Position numbers and translations under genes: made by a program. The notes beneath the pieces were generated by a model, which was not told the DNA's origin, ran no database searches, and saw only the letters and a list, made by a program, of their open reading frames with translations. This document shows positions 1-4,741 of a stretch of 6,078 nucleotides of DNA, in pieces. This DNA comes from Phenylobacterium sp. (lineage in GTDB: Bacteria; Pseudomonadota; Alphaproteobacteria; Caulobacterales; Caulobacteraceae). The DNA is taken from assembly GCA_028291285.1 (NCBI GenBank), contig JAQGIJ010000404.1:1-6078 (forward strand), in the 5' to 3' direction. Every line of letters starts with the position of its first letter. The stretch's first letter is position 1.

Positions 1-1
1 G

Positions 2-115
2 CGAGCGCAGTTCACCGCGGCGCGACGGGCGGTGAACGGCCAGGACCGTGCGGGCCTGATCGCCGACTATGCCATGCGCTTCCAGGACGCGCTGCTGGCC
101 GGCGGCTGCGCATGA
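2..115 (+). CDS. C-terminal end of a gene cut by the window edge, possibly a phage-type cell-wall hydrolase
   Basis: An open frame enters from the left edge and ends at TGA 113-115, leaving 37 visible residues. They include RRAVNGQDRAGLIADYAM and end in LLAGGCA. Codon third positions are strongly G/C, as in the other real genes here, and the stop overlaps the next ATG (ATGA, 112-115), which is typical of a real co-translated gene end. The RR-x-VNG element followed by a helix with aromatic residues recalls the C-terminal end of chitinase/GH19-like endolysins of phages, where an RRxVNGG-type motif is common. That resemblance is from memory of the family and rests on a very short stretch, so the function is tentative. 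That it is the tail of a real protein is fairly safe. Confidence 0.5.
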   Translation, partial: RAQFTAARRAVNGQDRAGLIADYAMRFQDALLAGGCA

Positions 116-243
116 GCCCGTCCTCGCGAGGTCGCTGGCCTGCGGGCGTCCTGATCCTCCTGCTTCTCGTCGGCTGGCTTGTCGCGTGGCGGCTGCTGCG
201 GTCGCGCCGATGCGCTCTTCCAACCTTCAGAAAGGAACTTCCC
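112..243 (+). other. In-frame transmembrane N-terminal extension (alternative start at 112)
   Basis: An ATG at 112 overlaps the preceding stop and opens a frame that runs with no stop into the small protein at 244, so translation from here would give a 141-residue protein ending at 537. The first 44 residues hold one clear hydrophobic helix (about residues 11-30, with LILLLLVGWLVAW) followed by an arginine-rich stretch (RLLRSRR). By the positive-inside rule this would place the C-terminal part in the cytoplasm. Codons up to about position 210 look coding, with G/C third bases. From about 210 to 243 they shift to A/T third bases and include AGA at 229-231, which looks like a leader rather than coding sequence. 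No good Shine-Dalgarno is seen before 112, so translation would depend on coupling to the upstream gene. It could be a real membrane-anchored isoform, or a small membrane protein that lost its own stop. Confidence 0.4.
231..237 (+). promoter_or_regulatory. Ribosome binding site deciding the start at 244
   Basis: AAAGGAA lies 6 bases before ATG 244 and is the best Shine-Dalgarno match near either candidate start of this reading frame. It supports a soluble 97-residue product as the main form. In the longer frame these bases would encode part of Arg-Lys-Glu with the AGA codon, which is unlike the rest of the window. Confidence 0.6.
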
Positions 244-537
244 ATGTCCGATCTTCCGATCATTTCGAGCGACGACCCGATCGCCACCGCGAGCGCCGCG
301 CAAGCTGTGGATCCGTCCCAGGTGGTGACCAGCGTCGTGCAGACCGTGCAGGCGCATCCAGACGTGCACCCGTCGAAGGCCGCCAGCGTGATCACAAGCA
401 TTCTGGCCGGCCTCTATGAGGCCCAACCGGCGCTGTTCGCGGTCTCGCGGGCGAACTCGCGGACCCAGGCGGAGGTGTCCCTGCGCCTCGGGCTGGCGGA
501 GATCCTCGTCAGCGCCTTCCTGCACCGGGCCGCGTGA
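244..537 (+). CDS. Small hypothetical protein, 97 residues, helical
   Basis: I do not recognise this family. The start at 244 is chosen because AAAGGAA at 231-237 sits 6 bases before the ATG, and because the preceding codons look non-coding. The product begins MSDLPIISSDDPIATASAAQ, a probably disordered acidic N-terminus of about 20 residues. It continues as a mostly helical stretch with two alternating hydrophobic segments: VVTSVVQTVQAH at about 26-37, and a C-terminal helix around LGLAEILVSAFLH. There is no signal peptide, cysteine or metal motif, and no hydrophobic stretch long enough to be a confident membrane helix in this form. If translation instead starts at 112, the protein gains a membrane anchor and reaches 141 residues. 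Because it follows a possible phage-type hydrolase tail and a membrane segment, a role in a lysis or prophage-remnant module is possible but unproven. Its stop lies inside a small GC hairpin (525-546). Confidence 0.65.
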   Translation: MSDLPIISSDDPIATASAAQAVDPSQVVTSVVQTVQAHPDVHPSKAASVITSILAGLYEAQPALFAVSRANSRTQAEVSLRLGLAEILVSAFLHRAA

Positions 538-546
538 GCGGCACGG
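525..546 (+). terminator. GC hairpin over the stop codon in a convergent junction (weak terminator candidate)
   Basis: GCCGC (529-533) and GCGGC (538-542) pair perfectly around a GTGA loop, which contains the TGA stop (535-537). Beyond one G-A mismatch (528/543), CCG (525-527) pairs with CGG (544-546). In RNA the loop is a GNRA-type tetraloop. There is no T-run on either side, so it is not a classical intrinsic terminator. It lies between convergent genes, where it could slow polymerase or protect a 3' end. Chance is a real alternative in GC-rich DNA. Confidence 0.25.
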
Positions 547-558
547 CGGCGCTGGCGG

Positions 559-1116
559 CTAGTGGCCGGAGAGCGTCAGCCCCGGGGCGCCCGGTGCGCT
601 GGCGTCGCCGCCGTTGAGGGGCTTCTGCATCCAGACGATGTCGACCCAGCGGCCGTGCTTGAAGCCGACGCTCTTGCCGACGCCGGCGGCCTCGAAGCCT
701 AAGGCGCGGTGCAGGCCGATGGAGGCGGCGTTCTCGGAGTCGCCGATGACGGCCATGACCTGGCGCAGGCCGATGCCCTGGCAGGCGTCGAGCACGGCCG
801 AGAGAACGGCGCGACCGACGCCTTTGCCGACGGCGTCGGGGGCGATGTAGACACTGTCTTCGACCGTGTAGCGGTAGGCGGCGCGCGGGCGGAAGGGGCC
901 GGCGTAGGCGTAGCCGAGCACGCGCCCGGCCTCCTCGGCGAGGAAGAAGGGCAGGCCGTCGGTCGTGATCGCCTGACGCCGGCGCTCCATCTCATCGGGC
1001 GTGGGCGGAACCTCCTCGAAGGTGCCGAAGCCGTGCAGGACGTGATGGCCGTAGATCGCGGCGAGCGCCTCGGCGTCAGCCGCGGTGGCGGGGCGGATCA
1101 GCATCTGGCTCGTCAT
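559..1116 (-). CDS. GNAT-family N-acetyltransferase, PAT/MnaT (YncA)-like
   Basis: This 185-residue cytoplasmic enzyme is predicted to transfer the acetyl group of acetyl-CoA to a primary amine. It resembles the phosphinothricin acetyltransferase / L-amino-acid (methionine-type) N-acyltransferase branch of GNAT. Supporting signatures are the N-terminal IRPATAADAEALAAIY (residues 7-22), the segment YAYAGPFRPRAAYRYTVEDS (69-88) with Glu86 at the position of the proposed catalytic base in PAT, and the CoA-binding loop VYIAPDAVGKGVGRAVL (89-105). Further on come the VMAVIGDSENAASIGLHRALGF segment (120-141, split here as V120 to G140-F141) and the family-typical GFKHGRWVDIVWMQ (151-164). The usual Q/R that opens the Q/RxxGxG loop is Val96. 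An 18-residue Gly/Ala/Pro-rich tail extends past the fold. The start at 1116 overlaps the stop of the oligopeptidase gene (ATGA on the minus strand); the frame is open further upstream, but that stretch lies inside the peptidase gene and encodes arginine-rich, shadow-like sequence. Substrate is unknown: amino acids such as methionine analogues, or a phosphinothricin-like compound. Confidence 0.88.
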   Translation of the reverse strand: MTSQMLIRPATAADAEALAAIYGHHVLHGFGTFEEVPPTPDEMERRRQAITTDGLPFFLAEEAGRVLGYAYAGPFRPRAAYRYTVEDSVYIAPDAVGKGVGRAVLSAVLDACQGIGLRQVMAVIGDSENAASIGLHRALGFEAAGVGKSVGFKHGRWVDIVWMQKPLNGGDASAPGAPGLTLSGH

Positions 1117-3200
1117 GCGGCCTGCCAGCCCTTGTCGATGGCCCAGATGGCGAAGGCGTAGTCGAGGGCGATCTCCTTGAGGAAGTCGAAGCGGCCCGAG
1201 GCGCCGCCGTGGCCGGCCTCCAGATTGATCTTGAGCAGGATTGGGGCGTCGCCCGTCGTGTGTTCGCGTAGCTTCGCCACCCATTTGGCGGGCTCCCAGT
1301 AGGTGACGCGCGGGTCGGAGAGGCCGCCGGTGGCGAGGATCGGCGGGTAGGGCTGGTCCCTCACCCGGTCATAGGGGCTGTAGCTGGCGATGCGGTCGTA
1401 GGCTTGCGCATCCTCGATCGGATTGCCCCACTCCGGCCACTCGGGCGGGGTGAGCGGAAGCGTGGTGTCGCTCATGGTGTTCAGCACGTCGACGAAGGGC
1501 ACGGCGGCGATTATGCCTCCCCAGATGTCGGGCCGCATGTTGGCGACGGCGCCCATCAGCATGCCGCCGGCCGAGCCGCCGTAAGCGGCGATCCGGCCTT
1601 TCGACACATAGCGCTCGGCGATGAGGTGCTCGGCGCTGGCGGTGAAGTCGGTGAAGGTGTTGGTCTTGCGCTCCCGCCGGCCGCCGAGGAACCAGCCCCA
1701 GCCCTTGTCCGAGCCGCCGCGGATGTGCGCGGTGGCCCAGATCCAGCCCCGGTCGACGAGGCTGAGGTTGCGGATCGAGAACGCGGGCTCCATGGCGTGG
1801 CCGTAGGCGCCGTAGCCGTAGAGCAACAGCGGCGCAGAGCCGTCGAGCGGCGTATCCTTGAGCATCAGGATGGTGATCGGAACCTGTTCCCCATCCGGGG
1901 CCGTGGCGTAGAGGCGCCTGGCCATGTAGCGCGCGGGATCATGGCCGGAGGGGATCTCCTGGGTCTTGCGAAGCGTGCGTTCGCGGCTCTCCAGGTCGTA
2001 GTCGATCCACTGCCTGGGCGTGGTCGGGGACTGATAGACGAAGCGGGTGGTGGTGGTCGCGTATTCGTAGCCGCCCTCGAGGTGGAGGGCGTAGGCCTCC
2101 TCGTCGAAGGCGATCTCGTGGGATTGCCCGTCGCGGGCGGTGACCACGAGGCGGTCCAGCGCATTGACGCGCTCGGCCCGGACGAGATGGCCGGCATAGG
2201 CGGCGAAGCCGGTGATGTAGCGGCCGGGCTCATGCGCGATCCAGTCGCGCCAGGTGGACTTGGCGGGAACGGCGGCTTCCGAGACGGAGAGCTTGAAGTC
2301 GACGGCGCCATCGTCGTTGGTGCGGATCACCCAGCGGTCAGTCCAGTGGTCGAGCTCGTATTTCACGCCCTCCCGGCGCGGCTCGGCGACCACCGGCGCG
2401 GCGGTCGGGTGAGCGGCGGGGATGAGCCAGAGCTCGGTGGTCTCCTGGTTGCCGACGTGGATCAGGACGTGGCTGTCGTCGGCGGCCGTGCCGACGCCCA
2501 GGAACATGCCCTCGTCCCTCTCTTCATAGACCAGGACGTCCTCGCCGCCGCGCGCAGGCCGGCGGAAGACCTTGGAAGGCCGCGCGTTCTCGTCACGCCA
2601 GATCCAGAAGATCCATTGGCTGTCGGGTGAGAAGGTGAAGTCACCGTAGGCGCTCTCGATCGGCGCGCCGATCTCCTCGCCGGCGGCGAGGTCCTTCACC
2701 CGGATGGTGAAGTATTCGGAGCCCTGCTCGTCGGCGGCCCAGGCATAGAGGGCGTGGTCCGGGCTGTGGCTGGCGCCGCCCACGTGGAAGTAGGCCTTGC
2801 CCTTGGATAGGGCGTCCTCGTCGAGCAGGACCTGCTCGCCCGCATCGGAGCCACGGGGCCGTCGGGCGTGGACCGGGTGCTCGGCGCCTAACTCGTAGCG
2901 CGCGAAGTAGTCCCAGGGGCCGTCGGGCGCGGGCACTGAGGCGTCGTCCTCCTTAATCCGTCCCTTCATCTCGGCGAAGAGCTCCGCCTGCAGCGGCTCG
3001 GTGTCAGCGAGCATCGCCTTGGTGTAGGCGTTCTCGGCTTCGAGGTGCTCGCGCACATCGGCGCGCAGCGCCTTCGGGTCGCGCAGGACCTGCTGCCAGT
3101 TGTCGTCCTTCATCCAGGCGTACTCGTCGACGCGGACGCGTCCGAGCTGTTCGATCCGCTTTGGAAGCTTGTTGGCGACGGGTTGGACGGGCTTGGTCAT
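1113..3200 (-). CDS. ptrB: Oligopeptidase B-like serine peptidase (S9A, prolyl oligopeptidase family)
   Basis: This 695-residue cytoplasmic peptidase cuts short peptides; oligopeptidase B enzymes cleave after Lys/Arg. The N-terminal part (about 1-80, with DEYAWMKD) and the beta-propeller (about 80-410) precede the alpha/beta-hydrolase domain (about 420-695). The catalytic triad is visible: Ser543 in GGSAGGM, Asp629 in GLSDPRVTYWEPAKW, and His664 in EAGHGGASGRF. Other hallmarks are LLLYGYGAYG (458-467), AHIRGGSDKGWGW (491-503) and AAVPFVDVLNTM (565-576). Length is close to E. coli PtrB (686). In the specificity segment TPPEWPEWGNP (584-594), Glu587 matches one of the two acidic residues that define P1 basic specificity in E. 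coli OpdB, but the second position (589) is proline, so specificity may be altered or broader. The start is firm: an in-frame TAG (3207-3209) lies 6 bases upstream. There is no signal peptide. The stop overlaps the downstream acetyltransferase start, implying an operon. Confidence 0.93.
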   Translation of the reverse strand: MTKPVQPVANKLPKRIEQLGRVRVDEYAWMKDDNWQQVLRDPKALRADVREHLEAENAYTKAMLADTEPLQAELFAEMKGRIKEDDASVPAPDGPWDYFARYELGAEHPVHARRPRGSDAGEQVLLDEDALSKGKAYFHVGGASHSPDHALYAWAADEQGSEYFTIRVKDLAAGEEIGAPIESAYGDFTFSPDSQWIFWIWRDENARPSKVFRRPARGGEDVLVYEERDEGMFLGVGTAADDSHVLIHVGNQETTELWLIPAAHPTAAPVVAEPRREGVKYELDHWTDRWVIRTNDDGAVDFKLSVSEAAVPAKSTWRDWIAHEPGRYITGFAAYAGHLVRAERVNALDRLVVTARDGQSHEIAFDEEAYALHLEGGYEYATTTTRFVYQSPTTPRQWIDYDLESRERTLRKTQEIPSGHDPARYMARRLYATAPDGEQVPITILMLKDTPLDGSAPLLLYGYGAYGHAMEPAFSIRNLSLVDRGWIWATAHIRGGSDKGWGWFLGGRRERKTNTFTDFTASAEHLIAERYVSKGRIAAYGGSAGGMLMGAVANMRPDIWGGIIAAVPFVDVLNTMSDTTLPLTPPEWPEWGNPIEDAQAYDRIASYSPYDRVRDQPYPPILATGGLSDPRVTYWEPAKWVAKLREHTTGDAPILLKINLEAGHGGASGRFDFLKEIALDYAFAIWAIDKGWQAA

Positions 3201-3318
3201 GGCCGCCTAAATGCGCCGGGCGCGACCCGGGCTCAAGGCGCGCCTTCAAGCTCCAGCTTAGCCCAACAATTGGCAGAGCCCGCGTCGCTTGGGCGCAACC
3301 CGTTCACGCGCTCTTTTC

Positions 3319-3347
3319 TTGGCGCGCGCGCCTGACTCTGATTCACT
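3319..3347 (+). promoter_or_regulatory. Possible weak sigma-70-type promoter for the protease gene
   Basis: TTGGCG (3319-3324), a 17-base spacer and TTCACT (3342-3347) match the -35 and -10 consensus at 4 of 6 and 3 of 6 positions. The spacing is ideal but the -10 box is poor. A start about 7 bases downstream would put the hairpin at 3356-3388 at the very 5' end of the transcript. The spacer contains most of the palindrome at 3321-3332, so a repressor there would block it. This is a suggestion, not a firm call. Confidence 0.2.
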
Positions 3348-3355
3348 GAGGCGGC

Positions 3356-3395
3356 ATCGAGATCGCGCAACGACGCGAAGGGTTCGATTTTTTTT
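3356..3395 (+). terminator. Hairpin plus T-run in the protease leader (attenuator or standby-site candidate)
   Basis: ATCGA (3356-3360) pairs with TCGAT (3384-3388) and, inside it, TCGCG (3363-3367) pairs with CGCGA (3374-3378) around the loop CAACGA. A 2-by-5 internal loop separates the two stems. Seven T residues (3389-3395) follow directly. This is the layout of an intrinsic terminator, but it sits only 18 bases before the protease ATG, with no plus-strand gene upstream to terminate. It may be a leader attenuator, or the U-rich tract may be a ribosome (S1) or Hfq landing site. Confidence 0.4.
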
Positions 3396-3413
3396 CAGTC
3401 GTCGGGGTTCCAA

Positions 3414-4247
3414 ATGAACATGGATCTCTCCGTCGAGCTGATGCACGCGACGGTTCAGCTCGAGCAGCCGCTCGGCAACGGCACGCGCACGGTCGGCACG
3501 GGGTTCCTTATTTCCGAACTGGCGCCGGACGGAAGTCCGCGCACGGTTCTGGTCACCGCAAACCATGTGTTCCAGCAGATGCCGGGGCAGCTCGCCCGTA
3601 TCGGCTATCGGATCGAGAACCCGGACGGCAGCTGGAGCTATTCGCCCCAGCCGCTGCGCATCCGCGACGCCGGGGGTCACCAGCTGTGGACGCACCATCC
3701 GGCGCGCGACGTGGCGGCGATCACCATCACCGCGCCGCCCGAGTTCGCCAAGGCGGCGATCCCGGAGACCTACCTGGCGTCCGACGACACCTTCACCAAG
3801 TATCAGGTGGAAGCTGGCGACGAGATGATGGCCCTGGGCTTTCCGCGGGGGCTCGCCGCCAACCAGGCGGGCTTCCCGATCCTGCGCTCGGGACGGATCG
3901 CCTCCTACCCGGTGGCGCCGGCGAAGATCTTCCCGACCTTCCTGCTGGACTTCTCGGTCTTCCCCGGCAACTCGGGCGGGCCGGTGTTCATGCACAACGA
4001 GGCGCGCCGCGCGCCCGATGATGCGGCTCAAGCGCCGCAGGACGTGGAATTCATCGCCGGCCTGCTCACCCAGCAGGTGGAGCTGAACAACGAGCGGCTC
4101 GAGATCGGCATCGTCACCCACGCCAAGTACATCCGGGAGACGATGGCGCTGATGGACAACCCGGCGGCGCCCGTCACCGTGGCCGCGACCGAGCCGGTGA
4201 CCGGCGCGCGGGCGGCGTCGGCCGAAGAGGCCGCCTCGCCGGACTGA
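3414..4247 (+). CDS. Trypsin-fold serine protease without signal peptide
   Basis: This 277-residue protein has the catalytic triad of the chymotrypsin/HtrA fold: His51 in LVTANHVF, Asp99 in HPARDVAAI, and Ser187 in FPGNSGGPVF. The first strands carry VGTGFLIS (27-34), the usual approach to the catalytic His. The residue six before the catalytic Ser, a determinant of S1 pocket character in the trypsin family, is Ser181 rather than Asp, which argues against Lys/Arg preference. The N-terminus (MNMDLSVELMHATVQLEQ) has no signal peptide or membrane helix, so the protein is probably cytoplasmic. There is no PDZ domain, unlike HtrA/Deg proteases. The tail (about 250-277) is Ala/Pro/Glu-rich and probably disordered. 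Start: ATG 3414 with GGGG at 3404-3407 as a weak ribosome site; ATG 3420 is an equal alternative, and an in-frame TGA at 3339-3341 limits extension. It stands alone, divergent from the oligopeptidase. Natural substrate unknown. Confidence 0.85.
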   Translation: MNMDLSVELMHATVQLEQPLGNGTRTVGTGFLISELAPDGSPRTVLVTANHVFQQMPGQLARIGYRIENPDGSWSYSPQPLRIRDAGGHQLWTHHPARDVAAITITAPPEFAKAAIPETYLASDDTFTKYQVEAGDEMMALGFPRGLAANQAGFPILRSGRIASYPVAPAKIFPTFLLDFSVFPGNSGGPVFMHNEARRAPDDAAQAPQDVEFIAGLLTQQVELNNERLEIGIVTHAKYIRETMALMDNPAAPVTVAATEPVTGARAASAEEAASPD

Positions 4248-4250
4248 GCC

Positions 4251-4700
4251 TCAGCCGCCGAAGAGCAGGGTGATGGTCTCGGCGATGCAGGCGGGCTTGG
4301 CCTCCCCGTCGATCTCGATGGTGCACTCGTTCTTCAGCTGCACGCCGCCGGACTTGGCTTCGGCGCTGAGCAGCTTGGAGCGTAGGCGGACACGCCGGCC
4401 GACCTTGACCATGTTGATGAAACGAACCTTGTCGGAACCGTAGTTCAGCGCGCGGGAGACGCCCTCCACCAACCACAGCTGGGCGTTCAGGAATGGGATC
4501 AGCGACAGGGTGAGGTAGCCGTGCGCGATGGTCCCGCCCATCTCGCGTTCCGCGCGCTCGACGTCGACGTGGATCCACTGGAAGTCGCCTGTCGCCTCGG
4601 CGAACTTGTTGACGCGATCCTGGCTGATCTCGACCCAATCCGAGATGCCGACCTCCTGGCCCACCAGGCCGGCGAGGTCCTTGAATTCCACGGTCCGCAT
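4251..4700 (-). CDS. MaoC-family (R)-specific enoyl-CoA hydratase / dehydratase
   Basis: This 149-residue single hot-dog-fold enzyme is predicted to hydrate trans-2-enoyl-CoA to (R)-3-hydroxyacyl-CoA, or the reverse, in the cytoplasm. The hydratase-2 motif is clear in ATGDFQWIHVD (36-46), with Asp39 and His44 spaced as in the catalytic Asp/His pair of A. caviae PhaJ, followed by GGTIAHGYLTLSLIPF (55-70). The wording around the motif is very close to what I recall of the mycobacterial Rv0130 (HtdZ)/NodN-like subgroup rather than PhaJ itself. Length is normal for a one-domain member, which would act as a dimer. GAGGGAG (4706-4712 on the minus strand) lies 5 bases before the ATG and supports this start. 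It follows the acyl-CoA synthetase by 41 bases on the same strand, so the two probably share a transcript. Its stop is 3 bases from that of the convergent protease. Confidence 0.9.
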   Translation of the reverse strand: MRTVEFKDLAGLVGQEVGISDWVEISQDRVNKFAEATGDFQWIHVDVERAEREMGGTIAHGYLTLSLIPFLNAQLWLVEGVSRALNYGSDKVRFINMVKVGRRVRLRSKLLSAEAKSGGVQLKNECTIEIDGEAKPACIAETITLLFGG

Positions 4701-4705
4701 CTGCG

Positions 4706-4712
4706 CTCCCTC
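4706..4712 (-). promoter_or_regulatory. Strong ribosome binding site of the MaoC gene
   Basis: On the minus strand this reads GAGGGAG, 5 bases before ATG 4700-4698. It is the strongest ribosome site of the minus-strand genes and suggests the hydratase is translated independently rather than by coupling to the synthetase 41 bases upstream. Confidence 0.6.
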
Positions 4713-4741
4713 TGCACTTGGCCGCCGGGCCTTAGCACGCT

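Larger units (their letters stand above)
3201..3413. promoter_or_regulatory. Divergent intergenic region, rich in palindromes
   Basis: This is the only sizeable gene-free stretch. It must hold promoters for the oligopeptidase operon (minus) and the trypsin-like protease (plus). On the oligopeptidase side are three symmetric elements: CCGGG/CCCGG with a 5-base loop (3216-3230), the perfect 12-base palindrome AAGGCGCGCCTT (3235-3246), and AAGCT-CC-AGCTT (3248-3259). In the middle is a second perfect 12-base palindrome, GGCGCGCGCGCC (3321-3332). On the protease side is a hairpin followed by a T-run (3356-3395). No confident sigma-70 promoter is visible in either direction. Confidence 0.5.

Noticed and set aside
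1117..1284. N-terminal extension of the acetyltransferase by 56 residues
   Set aside because: The extra residues are Arg/Pro/Gly-rich and come from another frame of the oligopeptidase gene; the GNAT fold begins right after the ATG at 1116.
2046..2056. Short GGT repeat inside the oligopeptidase gene
   Set aside because: It encodes a run of threonines (ATTTTRF) in the propeller and is too short to count as a microsatellite or phase-variable tract.
1404..2630. 408-codon open frame on the plus strand, opposite the oligopeptidase
   Set aside because: It lies wholly antisense to a clear S9 peptidase with an intact triad. Its sequence is Gly/Val/Ala/Asp-rich without motifs, as expected from the complement of a GC-rich gene.
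3258..4121. 287-codon open frame on the minus strand, opposite the trypsin-like protease
   Set aside because: It is antisense to a gene with a full His/Asp/Ser triad, is rich in Arg/Gly/His, and shows no domain. It is a GC-rich shadow frame.
4244..4254. CTGAGCCTCAG inverted repeat between convergent stops as a terminator
   Set aside because: The arms are 5 bases with a single-base loop, which cannot form a stable hairpin, and there is no T-run.
4718..4733. GGCC-GCCG-GGCC element between the synthetase and hydratase genes
   Set aside because: The stem is only 4 base pairs with no T-run; this is expected by chance in GC-rich sequence and the two genes look co-transcribed.
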